Shown here: positions 32,808 through 41,225 of the stretch, piece after piece
How the letters are laid out: each line of letters starts with the position of its first letter
Position numbering within the stretch: the first letter of the stretch is position 1
Origin: an uncultured Eubacteriales bacterium
Lineage (GTDB): Bacteria > Bacillota > Clostridia > Tissierellales > Peptoniphilaceae
Assembly (NCBI GenBank): GCA_900540185.1
Contig: UQFH01000003.1
Span: forward strand, 62,001-126,000
Reading direction: 5' to 3'
Length of the DNA: 64,000 bases
Notes under the pieces: model-generated
What the model was told of the DNA's origin: nothing
Databases searched by the model: none
Seen by the model: only the letters and a program-made list of their open reading frames with translations
Made by a program: the position numbers and the translations under genes

Positions 32808-32836
32808 AACGATTCAATTTTTATGGAGGTATTAAA

Positions 32837-33316
32837 TTGAAAGCAGCAATTATTATGGGAAGCATTTCCGACAGAGAAATCGCAGAAAAAGCAAAGAAAA
32901 TTTTTGACAAGTTTGGCGTTGAAACACATATGGAAGTCATTTCCGCACACAGAACTCCAAAGAGAGCTTTTGAATTTGCAGAATCAGCTGAAAAAGAAGG
33001 TATCGAAGTTATTATAGCAATCGCAGGAAAAGCAGCACATTTGGGCGGAGTTATCGCAGCGAACACAATTGTTCCGGTAATCGGAATTCCGGCAAAGACG
33101 TCTGTTATGGGCGGAATGGATTCGCTCTTATCGGTAGTTCAAATGCCGAAGGGAATTCCTGTTGCAACTGTTGCAATTGACGGAGGAGAAAATGCTGCAC
33201 TTTTGGCAATTTCAATGCTCAGCTTAAAATATGATGAACTCAAAAACAAATTGGTAGATTACAGAAAAGAATTACAAGACCAAGTAGTAGAAATGAACAA
33301 AGAACTTGAGGCTTAA
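32837..33316 (+). CDS. purE: N5-carboxyaminoimidazole ribonucleotide mutase
   Basis: A 159-residue class I PurE that interconverts N5-CAIR and CAIR in purine synthesis. It shows GSISDREIAEKA (phosphate binding), SAHRTPKRAF and IAIAGKAAHLGGVIAA. The start is TTG at 32837, 7 bases after GGAGG (32825-32829). It opens the operon purE-F-M-N-H; purK, purC, purD, purL and purB are not in the window. Confidence 0.95.
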   Translation: MKAAIIMGSISDREIAEKAKKIFDKFGVETHMEVISAHRTPKRAFEFAESAEKEGIEVIIAIAGKAAHLGGVIAANTIVPVIGIPAKTSVMGGMDSLLSVVQMPKGIPVATVAIDGGENAALLAISMLSLKYDELKNKLVDYRKELQDQVVEMNKELEA

Positions 33317-33342
33317 TTTATAAATTTTTCGGAGGACTTAAA

Positions 33343-34698
33343 ATGAGTGGTATAGCGGGTGTTTATTCCGATAAAGACGGAGCTGCAGCATACTTATATT
33401 ATATGCTCTATGCGCTCCAACACAGAGGACAGCAATCATGTGGTATTGCAACATACAACAACGGACTTATGGATTATTACAAGGAACAAGGTCTGGTGAG
33501 CGATGTTTTTAAAGACGACAGAGTCGCTCAAATGAGAGGAAATTTGGCAATCGGTCACGTAAGAATGGCTTCACGAGGCGAAGGCTTTGAATATCCATAC
33601 AATCAACCGATTGTCGCCGGATACAGACACGGGGCACTCGGAACTGTTCACGACGGTTGTATTACCAATGCCAAAAAACTCAAAGACGATTTACAAATGC
33701 AAGGTTATATGTTCCAATCAAACCTTGACACCGAAGTTATTGCAACGCTTATTGTAAAAAATTACAATATGGATTTGGAACATTCAATCATAGACACTCT
33801 CGAAATGCTCATGGGTTCATATGCACTTATAGTTATGGCGGAAAATGTAATTTATGCGGCAAGAGATGAGTACGGAATAAAACCTCTTTCAATCGGAGAG
33901 CTGAACGGGCGATATCTCGTTGCAAGTGAAACTTGCGCATTTGACTCAATCGGTGCGAAATTTGTCAGAGATGTTTTGCCGGGAGAAGTTATAAGAATAA
34001 CGGACAAAGGTCTCGACATTATAAGAAAGGGCGATGCCTCAAAGAGAAAACTCGGCGTTTTTGAAATGGTTTACATCGCAAGACCGGATTCGATTATCGA
34101 CGGCAGGAGCATTTATTTAAGCCGTTTGAACGCCGGGAGAATCTTGGCAAAGGAACATCCGCAAGATGCAGATTTGGTAATCGGCGCACCTGACTCCGGA
34201 ATAAGTTTTGCTGTAGGATATTCAGAAGAATCAGGAATTCCGTACACAGAAGGAATTATTAAAAACCGTTATGTCGGAAGAACTTTCATTCAACCGAATC
34301 AAGAACTTCGCGATTTGGGAGTAAAGATTAAACTGAATCCGATTAAAGAATATATTCAAAACAAGCGTTTGGTTTTGGTCGACGACTCAATTGTAAGAGG
34401 AACGACTATGAGAAGAACGGTAAAAATGCTTAGAGATGCGGGCGCAAAGGAAATTCACGTACGCATCGGAAGTCCGATGGTTAAATATTCATCAAATCTT
34501 ATGATGGACACGCCGACGAGAGAAGAGCTTGTCGCTGCAATGCACACAAAGGAAGAAATCACAAAGATGATCGGCGCCGACAGCCTCGAATACATTTCTC
34601 TTGAAGGTCTGTTTAAAGCTTTCGGCGGCGATGACTTTACACAAGGGTGTTTCACAGGAAAATTCCCGGAAGGAACAATTTATAAAGGAGAAGAATAA
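33343..34698 (+). CDS. purF: Amidophosphoribosyltransferase with degenerate glutaminase site
   Basis: PurF makes phosphoribosylamine from PRPP, normally using glutamine-derived ammonia. The 451-residue protein has the Ntn-glutaminase fold (LQHRGQQSCGIATY, SNLDTEVI) and an intact PRPP loop (VLVDDSIVRGTTMRR, about residue 346). But the N-terminal nucleophile Cys1 is Ser (MSGIAGVY), the tyrosine after the conserved GHVR is Met75, and the oxyanion asparagine of HNG is Asp104 (VHDG). Glutaminase activity is therefore unlikely and free ammonia is the predicted nitrogen donor. It overlaps purM by one base, as a normal operon member. Confidence 0.93.
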   Translation: MSGIAGVYSDKDGAAAYLYYMLYALQHRGQQSCGIATYNNGLMDYYKEQGLVSDVFKDDRVAQMRGNLAIGHVRMASRGEGFEYPYNQPIVAGYRHGALGTVHDGCITNAKKLKDDLQMQGYMFQSNLDTEVIATLIVKNYNMDLEHSIIDTLEMLMGSYALIVMAENVIYAARDEYGIKPLSIGELNGRYLVASETCAFDSIGAKFVRDVLPGEVIRITDKGLDIIRKGDASKRKLGVFEMVYIARPDSIIDGRSIYLSRLNAGRILAKEHPQDADLVIGAPDSGISFAVGYSEESGIPYTEGIIKNRYVGRTFIQPNQELRDLGVKIKLNPIKEYIQNKRLVLVDDSIVRGTTMRRTVKMLRDAGAKEIHVRIGSPMVKYSSNLMMDTPTREELVAAMHTKEEITKMIGADSLEYISLEGLFKAFGGDDFTQGCFTGKFPEGTIYKGEE

Positions 34699-35729
34699 TG
34701 GCTATTTCATACAAAGATGCCGGCGTTGACAAGAACGAAGGCTACAAGGAAGTAAAACTTATAAAAGAGCATATTAAAAGAACTCTAAGACCTGAAGTTA
34801 TGGCTGACATTGGAGGTTTTAGCGGATTATTTAAACTCAAAGATTACAAAAAACCTGTTTTGGTTTCGGGCACGGACGGGGTAGGAACAAAGTTAAAATT
34901 CGCATTTATGACTGATATCCACAACACAGTCGGAATCGATGCTGTTGCAATGTGTGTAAACGACATTTTGTGTCAAGGGGCGGAACCTTTGTTCTTCCTT
35001 GACTACATTGCAACCGGAAAACTTGTTGCGGAAAAAATGGCTGAGATTGTTGAAGGTGTCGCAGAAGGTTGTGTTCAATCGGGATGTGCACTAATCGGCG
35101 GAGAAACTGCGGAAATGCCGGGCTTTTATTCGGAAGACGAATATGACATTGCCGGTTTTGCGGTCGGATGTGTTGAGGAAGACGAAATCATCGACTACAA
35201 AAAAAGCGTCAAGCCGGGCGACGTTCTTGTTGGACTTCCTTCATCAGGGGTTCACTCAAACGGATTCAGTTTGGTGAGAAAAATTCTCGACACAAAAAAC
35301 ATCGACCTTAAAAAAGTATATGACGGTTTCGACAAACCGCTCGACGAAGTTCTTTTGACACCGACGAGAATCTATAAAAAAGCTGTATTTGAAGCGCTAA
35401 AGACAAATGCAGTTCACGGCATGTGCCACATCACCGGCGGCGGCTTCTATGAAAATATTCCGAGAATGATGCCTGAAGGTATGGCGGCAAAGGTCACAAT
35501 AAAAGATATTAAGACTCCACACATTTTCGATTTGATTAAAGAATGGGGCGGAGTTGAAACAAAAGAAATGTACGGAACATTCAATATGGGAATCGGATTT
35601 GTATTTGCGATTGATAAAAATGCAAAGGACGAATTTATTAAAACACTCGAATCAATCGGCGAAGAACCGGTTGTAATCGGGGAAGTTGTGAACCAAGAAG
35701 GCGATAAATGCGTAATCGAAGAGCTATAA
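34698..35729 (+). CDS. purM: Phosphoribosylformylglycinamidine cyclo-ligase (AIR synthetase)
   Basis: A 343-residue enzyme closing the imidazole ring of AIR with ATP. Typical segments are SGTDGVGTKLKFAF, CVNDILCQGAEPLFFLDYIATGK, GGETAEMPGFY and the C-terminal HITGGGFYENIPRM. The TAATG overlap with purF and a 22-base overlap with purN show tight operon coupling. Confidence 0.96.
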   Translation: MAISYKDAGVDKNEGYKEVKLIKEHIKRTLRPEVMADIGGFSGLFKLKDYKKPVLVSGTDGVGTKLKFAFMTDIHNTVGIDAVAMCVNDILCQGAEPLFFLDYIATGKLVAEKMAEIVEGVAEGCVQSGCALIGGETAEMPGFYSEDEYDIAGFAVGCVEEDEIIDYKKSVKPGDVLVGLPSSGVHSNGFSLVRKILDTKNIDLKKVYDGFDKPLDEVLLTPTRIYKKAVFEALKTNAVHGMCHITGGGFYENIPRMMPEGMAAKVTIKDIKTPHIFDLIKEWGGVETKEMYGTFNMGIGFVFAIDKNAKDEFIKTLESIGEEPVVIGEVVNQEGDKCVIEEL

Positions 35730-36262
35730 TTTTGATTTCCGGCTCGGGCACAAATATGCAAGCGATTTATGAAAAAAATAAAGTCATAGACATCATGCAT
35801 GTTTTTTCCGACAGGGATTGTTATGGTATTGAAAGAGCGAGGTCTTTGGGACTTCAAGCGAATTATGTAAAAGACGATTTCTTTAAAACGGTTCATGAAT
35901 ATGTTTTAAAAGAAAAAATTGAGCTTATAATTTTGGCGGGTTTTTTAAAGAAAGTGCCTGAGTGGTTTTTCTCGGGCGCTCCGCCGATTTTAAATATTCA
36001 CCCGGCACTACTTCCGAAATATGGAGGAAAGGGTTGCTACGGAGAACATGTGCACGAAAAGGTGCTGGGTGCAAATGAAAAATTTAGTGGAGCAACTGTC
36101 CATGTCATTGATGAAAATTACGACAAGGGCAGAATTTATCTGCGTTCTTTTGTCAACATCGAGGGGTTAAAGACGAAAGAAGAAATACAACAAAAGGTGC
36201 TTCAAACAGAGCATAACGTTTACAATTTGGCTATCACAAGTTTTGTAAGGGAGGAATTATAA
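35708..36262 (+). CDS. purN: Phosphoribosylglycinamide formyltransferase
   Basis: A 184-residue folate-dependent enzyme transferring a formyl group from 10-formyl-THF to GAR. Visible are ISGSGTNMQAI, the catalytic NIHPALLPKYGGKG (Asn and His) and VHVIDENYDKG (Asp). The start lies within the purM coding region (22-base overlap), and the stop abuts the purH start codon. Confidence 0.94.
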   Translation: MRNRRAIILISGSGTNMQAIYEKNKVIDIMHVFSDRDCYGIERARSLGLQANYVKDDFFKTVHEYVLKEKIELIILAGFLKKVPEWFFSGAPPILNIHPALLPKYGGKGCYGEHVHEKVLGANEKFSGATVHVIDENYDKGRIYLRSFVNIEGLKTKEEIQQKVLQTEHNVYNLAITSFVREEL

Positions 36263-37792
36263 ATGAAACATGCACTTTTTTCATGCTACTTCAAAGACGG
36301 CATTGAAAATTTCGCAAAAGAATTGGAAGAAAACGGTTATAAGATTATTTCGACAGGCGGAACTCTGAAGGCTCTAGAAAAAGCCGGAGTAAATGTGAGC
36401 GACGTTTCTGAATTTACAGGTTTCCACGATATGTTGGGTGGAAGAGTTAAAACTCTTCATCCGAAAATTCACGCAGGAATTTTATATCGCAGAGAAAAAC
36501 CTGAAGATGTGAAGGAAATTAGAGAACTCGGCACAGAACCGATTGACATTGTCGTAAACAATCTTTATCCTTTCAAAGATACTTATCTAAGCGGTGCAAG
36601 CGACGATGATATCATTGAAAAGATTGACATCGGAGGACCTTCGATGATTCGTGCAGCTGCAAAGAATTTTAAATACACTACAATCATTACAGACAACGAC
36701 GACTTTGAAAGAGTTATTGCTGAAATCAAGGAAAATGGAAATACAACTCTCGAAACGAGAAGAGATTTAGCAAGAAAAGCTTTTATGCTCACCGCATATT
36801 ACGATGCATGGATTGCAAAATATTTCAATGAAAAATGCGGAGTTGAATTCCCTGAAGAATTAACACTTCCTCTAAAGAAAATAAGCGAACTCAGATACGG
36901 CGAAAATCCGCACCAAAGAGGATATGCATACACTCTCTATAATGGAGATGACTCAGGAATCGGCGAAGCAAAACAATATCAAGGAAAAGAACTCAGCTAC
37001 AACAACTACAACGACGCATCAGCAACAATTGAAATGGTCAAGTTGTTCTACAAAAAGCCGACCTGTGTTGCCGTTAAACACACAAACCCTTGCGGAATCG
37101 GTGAAGCTGACACAATTCACGAAGCATATTTAAAAGCATATGCATGTGACGACCAATCTATTTTCGGCGGAATCGTCGGATTTAACAGAGAAGTTGACAA
37201 GGCAACAGCTGAAGAACTTGTAAAACTTTTCTTGGAAGTTATAATCGCTCCTTCTTACACAAAAGAAGCACTCGAAGTTTTTGAAAAGAAAAAGAATTTG
37301 AGAGTTCTTGAAGTTCCGGGAATCGGCGAAGTAAGAAAAGGCGGACTAGACATGAAAGTTCTTCCGGGAACTGTAATCATGCAAGACCACGACGACAAAG
37401 AAGATTGCAAATTAAACGTAGTTTCAAAAGTACATCCGACAGACAGTGAACTTGATGATTTAATTTTTGCACTCAAAGCTGTAAAATTTGCAAAGAGTAA
37501 CGCAGTTGTTTTGGTAAAAGACGGAGCAACAGTCGGAATCGGTCTAGGAAACGTAAATAGATTCTTTGCTGTTGAAGCAGCTCTTAAACAAGCAGGCGAC
37601 AAGGCAAAGGGTGCAGTGCTTGCATCTGACGGTTTCTTCCCGTTTGACGACTGCATCAGACTTCTTGCTGAAAAAGGAGTCAAAGCAATTGCTGAACCGG
37701 GCGGCTCAATCAAAGACGAACTGTCAATTAAAGCTGCCGACGAACTTGGAGTATCGCTCCTCTTCTCAGGCACAAGACATTTTAAACACTAA
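36263..37792 (+). CDS. purH: Bifunctional AICAR transformylase / IMP cyclohydrolase
   Basis: A 509-residue enzyme for the last two steps to IMP. The N-terminal cyclohydrolase domain contains STGGTLKALEKAG, GRVKTLHPKIHAGIL and DIVVNNLYPF; the C-terminal transformylase domain has LRYGENPHQRGYAY, AVKHTNPCGIG and SDGFFPFDD. It uses 10-formyl-THF, linking the operon to the folate genes elsewhere in the window. A GGGGAGG-type site precedes the ATG. Confidence 0.96.
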   Translation: MKHALFSCYFKDGIENFAKELEENGYKIISTGGTLKALEKAGVNVSDVSEFTGFHDMLGGRVKTLHPKIHAGILYRREKPEDVKEIRELGTEPIDIVVNNLYPFKDTYLSGASDDDIIEKIDIGGPSMIRAAAKNFKYTTIITDNDDFERVIAEIKENGNTTLETRRDLARKAFMLTAYYDAWIAKYFNEKCGVEFPEELTLPLKKISELRYGENPHQRGYAYTLYNGDDSGIGEAKQYQGKELSYNNYNDASATIEMVKLFYKKPTCVAVKHTNPCGIGEADTIHEAYLKAYACDDQSIFGGIVGFNREVDKATAEELVKLFLEVIIAPSYTKEALEVFEKKKNLRVLEVPGIGEVRKGGLDMKVLPGTVIMQDHDDKEDCKLNVVSKVHPTDSELDDLIFALKAVKFAKSNAVVLVKDGATVGIGLGNVNRFFAVEAALKQAGDKAKGAVLASDGFFPFDDCIRLLAEKGVKAIAEPGGSIKDELSIKAADELGVSLLFSGTRHFKH

Positions 37793-37800
37793 TATTTATA

Positions 37801-37821
37801 CGGCGGGGATTTTCCCTGCCG
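37801..37821 (+). other. GC-rich hairpin between purH and the purine permease
   Basis: CGGCGGGG and CCCTGCCG form a strong 8-bp stem with one G-U type position around ATTTT. No T-run follows, so it is not a standard terminator; it may protect the upstream mRNA or set relative expression. A TATAAT (37828-37833) lies just after it without a clear -35. Confidence 0.5.
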
Positions 37822-37850
37822 CTTAAATATAATAAAATTTGGAGGTTTTT

Positions 37851-39149
37851 ATGGAAAAGTATTTCAAACTAAAAGAAAACAATACCGATGTAAAAACTGA
37901 GATACTTGCAGGTATAACGACGTTCATGACGATGGTTTATATCCTCGCAGTAAATCCGGGCATGCTTTCAGAAACAGGCATGGACTTCGGCGGCGTTTTC
38001 ACAGCAACAGCTCTTTCAGCAGGTGTTGCAACACTTATCATGGCATTATATGCTAAATATCCGTTTGCACTTGCTCCGGGTATGGGTCTTAACGCATTCT
38101 TCACATACAGCGTATGTATCGGAATGAATCAAAGTTGGCAATTCGCACTGACAGCAGTTTTAGTTGAAGGTATTATATTTATTTTATTCAGCTTGTTAAA
38201 AGTTAGAGAAGCAATTTTCGACCTTATTCCACTTTCACTTAAAAAAGCTGTTTCTGCAGGTATCGGACTTTTCATTGCACTTGTCGGACTCAGAAACGCA
38301 GGAATCATCGTTCCGAACGACGGAACAATGATAGGCCTCGGCGATTTGACGGCAAACTCTTCAATTGTTGCACTTTTGGGACTTGTTATAATTGCAATTC
38401 TCTACGCAAGAAATGTTAAGGGTGCTCTTCTTATCGGAATTATCATTGCTACAATAATCGGAATTCCACTCGGAGTAACTACACTTCCGGAAGGATTTAC
38501 AGTATTCAGTCTTCCACCGTCAGTCAAAGACGTTGCATTTAAATTTGTACCGTTCAGCGAAATAATGACAAAAGATTTCTGGATTATAGTTATCACATTC
38601 CTATTCGTTGACATATTCGACACAGTCGGAACTTTGGCAGGCGTTGCTTCAAAATCTGGAATGCTCGACAAAGAAGGAAAACTTCCGAGAGTTTCAAAAG
38701 CTCTCACAGCTGACGCTGTCGGAACAATCTTCGGAGCATGCATGGGAACATCAACTGTTACAACATTTGTTGAAAGTTCAGCGGGTGTTGCAGCAGGCGG
38801 AAGAACCGGACTCACATCAGTCACAACGGGAATTATGTTCTTACTTTCACTCTTCATTGCACCGTTATTTGCAATCATTCCTGCAGCTGCAACAGCACCG
38901 GTATTGGTTGTTGTCGGAGTATTTATGATGAGCGCTGTAATGGAAATCAATTGGCACGATTTGACAGAAGCAGTTCCTGCTTTCTTAACAATTGCAATGA
39001 TGCCGTTTGCATACTCAATCGCAGAAGGAATCGTATTCGGAATCGTAAGCTACACTCTCATTAAAACATTCACAGGCAAAGCAAAAGACGTATCTGCACT
39101 TATGTGGGTACTCTCAGTCCTATTTGTTTTGAGAGAAATATTCTTATAA
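37851..39149 (+). CDS. NCS2-family purine (guanine/hypoxanthine-type) permease
   Basis: A 432-residue transporter with about 12 membrane segments of the AzgA/PbuG branch: EILAGITTFMTMVYILAVNP at the start, GMGLNAFFTYSVC, and FVDIFDTVGTLAGVA. It should import hypoxanthine, guanine or adenine by proton symport. ATG 37851 is 5 bases after GGAGG; the TTG at 37839 in the longer frame lies within that site. It follows purH by 58 bases and probably shares PRPP-riboswitch control. Confidence 0.9.
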   Translation: MEKYFKLKENNTDVKTEILAGITTFMTMVYILAVNPGMLSETGMDFGGVFTATALSAGVATLIMALYAKYPFALAPGMGLNAFFTYSVCIGMNQSWQFALTAVLVEGIIFILFSLLKVREAIFDLIPLSLKKAVSAGIGLFIALVGLRNAGIIVPNDGTMIGLGDLTANSSIVALLGLVIIAILYARNVKGALLIGIIIATIIGIPLGVTTLPEGFTVFSLPPSVKDVAFKFVPFSEIMTKDFWIIVITFLFVDIFDTVGTLAGVASKSGMLDKEGKLPRVSKALTADAVGTIFGACMGTSTVTTFVESSAGVAAGGRTGLTSVTTGIMFLLSLFIAPLFAIIPAAATAPVLVVVGVFMMSAVMEINWHDLTEAVPAFLTIAMMPFAYSIAEGIVFGIVSYTLIKTFTGKAKDVSALMWVLSVLFVLREIFL

Positions 39150-39157
39150 AAACATTG

Positions 39158-39208
39158 TGTTTTGCACCTATTTATTATATAATCAAAGTAGGTGCAAAAC
39201 ATTTTTTT
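39158..39208 (+). terminator. Strong terminator between the purine permease and the ABC-F gene
   Basis: TGTTTTGCACCTA and TAGGTGCAAAACA form a perfect 13-bp stem followed by seven T residues. The 18-base loop contains TATAAT (39178-39183) with TTGTGT 17 bases upstream, so a promoter for the ABC-F gene may be embedded in the terminator. Confidence 0.9.
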
Positions 39209-39221
39209 ATTTGGAGGACAT

Positions 39222-40733
39222 ATGCAGATAAAAAATCTTACTATAACATTAAAGAAAGACCAAAGAAAGATTATTGATGACCTCACATTTTCTATCAACG
39301 AAAGCGAAAAGATTGCACTCATAGGAGAAGAGGGAAACGGAAAGTCGACAATTCTGAAAGCGATTTCAAACAAAAGTGAAAATTTAGAATATGCAAATGT
39401 CAAAGGTGAGATCAGTAAAGACGAGTCGACGATATATGTTCCACAAATTTTAAATGCAGCAGTTCTTGAAAAGAGCGTTGAAGAGCTTCTTTATGATGAA
39501 GAAAGCTCTGAAGCCGACGTTTCGGAATTTTATAAAATTTTAAATCAGTTTGAGCTTGAAATCTACGATTTAACAAGAATGCTCAAAACATTTTCCGGCG
39601 GTGAGAGAGTAAAGATTCTTATCTCTCTTGCAATCTCAAGAAATCCGTCGCTCTTAATTCTGGATGAACCGACGAACGATTTGGACTTCAAATCAATTGA
39701 AGCTTTGGAAAAAATCGTAAAAAATTACAATGGAAAAGTTATTTTCGCAAGTCACGACACGCGATTTATTCAAAATGTGGCAAATAAGATCATGCACTTT
39801 GAACTTATTGAAAACAAAACAAAATCTCGCGTGAATGTCAGCTCAAATGACTACAATACATATGTGCAAAATAGAGAAGAAGCGATAAAAACACAGACAC
39901 AGAGAGCGAGAAATGACGAAGCACGTATGAATGAAAAAGAAGAACGCTGGAGAAAGGTTCACGACAAAGTCGAACGTGACTTGAGAGCGGAGAGAAACGA
40001 CCATATGGGAAGGCTTTTAAAAAAGACTATGCACGAGGTCAAGGCGAAAGAAAAAATAATTGAGCGTGAGAAAGAGTTTATGACGAAGATGCCGGAGTAC
40101 GAAGAGCAAATCTTTGTAAACTACAACAAAGAGAGGCTTATTGAAAACGGGAAATGCGTTCTCAGTTTAAAGCTACCGGAACTCGAAATTGACGGAAAAG
40201 TTTTATCTAAAGATATAAACTTAGAAGTTTTCGGGCCGAAAAAAATTGCAATTGTCGGAAAAAACGGCGCCGGGAAAACTACGCTTTTAAATGAAATAAG
40301 AAAAAACATCAGCCAAGATTTGAGAGTCGAGTATATGCCGCAAAACTACGAAGATGGGTTGGATTTATACGAAAATGCGATTATGTATCTTAAAACCGAG
40401 CATACAAAAGACGAGGAAACAAAGATAAGAACATATCTTGCAAGTCTCAAATTTACTAAAGATGAGGTCACTCAAAAAACTCAAAACTTGAGCGGCGGCC
40501 AAAAGGCGAAACTCTTCTTTGCAAAAATGCAATTAAAGAATCCGGAGGTGCTAATTCTCGACGAACCGACGAGAAACATATCGCCACTCTCACTTCCGAT
40601 GATTACGGGAGAGATGAGGGAGTTCGGCGGAGCAATCATCTTTGTTTCGCACGACAGATATTTTATCGAAGAAGTGGCAGACGAGATTTGGGAACTTGAT
40701 GAGAACGGACTTAAAAGAATTTATTTTGAATAG
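39222..40733 (+). CDS. ABC-F family ATPase
   Basis: This 503-residue protein has two tandem ATPase domains and no membrane segments. Domain 1 has Walker A GEEGNGKST (about residue 34), signature FSGGERVKILIS and Walker B LLILDEPTNDLD. A charged linker follows (about residues 220-310). Domain 2 has GKNGAGKTT, LSGGQKAKLFFAK and LILDEPTRNISPLSLP. ABC-F proteins act on the ribosome. The DEPTRN-SPLS segment is seen in branches linked to antibiotic target protection (such as Lsa- and VmlR-like proteins), so a protective role is possible but not proved. Confidence 0.85.
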   Translation: MQIKNLTITLKKDQRKIIDDLTFSINESEKIALIGEEGNGKSTILKAISNKSENLEYANVKGEISKDESTIYVPQILNAAVLEKSVEELLYDEESSEADVSEFYKILNQFELEIYDLTRMLKTFSGGERVKILISLAISRNPSLLILDEPTNDLDFKSIEALEKIVKNYNGKVIFASHDTRFIQNVANKIMHFELIENKTKSRVNVSSNDYNTYVQNREEAIKTQTQRARNDEARMNEKEERWRKVHDKVERDLRAERNDHMGRLLKKTMHEVKAKEKIIEREKEFMTKMPEYEEQIFVNYNKERLIENGKCVLSLKLPELEIDGKVLSKDINLEVFGPKKIAIVGKNGAGKTTLLNEIRKNISQDLRVEYMPQNYEDGLDLYENAIMYLKTEHTKDEETKIRTYLASLKFTKDEVTQKTQNLSGGQKAKLFFAKMQLKNPEVLILDEPTRNISPLSLPMITGEMREFGGAIIFVSHDRYFIEEVADEIWELDENGLKRIYFE

Positions 40734-40742
40734 AGAGGGAAT

Positions 40743-41180
40743 ATGAGAAAAAGAAATTTAACAAATTTAATTATATTTGGAGTTTTAACCGCTGTGTTTG
40801 TTGCAGCCGGAATATTAATCGGAACGAACCTGAAATTGTTGTCGCTTGTCGGAGGATATCTCGTCGCGTCGTCGATTTTGTTCGGCTATGCAAAATGGAT
40901 AAAAAGGGAATTTATTGTGATCTTTCTCGTTACACTTATCCTCTTTGCGCTTGAATTGCTCTTAATAATAAAAAGTGCGGGCCTTGGAAACACAGCTATA
41001 AAAATTTGGACAGTTGTAGTAACAATACTTTTTGTATTAAACTACATCGGCACACTTGTGAGCTTTTTCCACAGAAGAATAAATCCGTATCGTGTGATGA
41101 GCCTTGTGTTTTACACGCTTTTCCACATTGTAATCGGATATATTATCTATACTTATATCTCGTTTATATTTTTAATTTAG
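40743..41180 (+). CDS. Small integral membrane protein
   Basis: A 145-residue protein with about five hydrophobic helices and no recognised domain. It begins MRKRNLTNLIIFGVL and starts 9 bases after the ABC-F gene with a GAGAGGGA site, so it is probably co-transcribed with it. Nothing in the sequence indicates its role. Confidence 0.7.
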   Translation: MRKRNLTNLIIFGVLTAVFVAAGILIGTNLKLLSLVGGYLVASSILFGYAKWIKREFIVIFLVTLILFALELLLIIKSAGLGNTAIKIWTVVVTILFVLNYIGTLVSFFHRRINPYRVMSLVFYTLFHIVIGYIIYTYISFIFLI

Positions 41181-41187
41181 AGTAATA

Positions 41188-41225
41188 AAAAATCTGCAAG
41201 ATTATTCCTGCAGATTTTTATTTTT
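41188..41225. terminator. Bidirectional terminator
   Basis: AAAAATCTGCA and TGCAGATTTTT form an 11-bp perfect stem with a 10-base loop and T-rich flanks on both strands; it overlaps the stop codon of the minus-strand ABC gene. Confidence 0.88.

Noticed and set aside
37255..38950. Minus-strand frames of 172 and 182 codons opposite purH and the purine permease
   Set aside because: Both are within conserved genes with strong domain evidence on the plus strand and show no start signals of their own.
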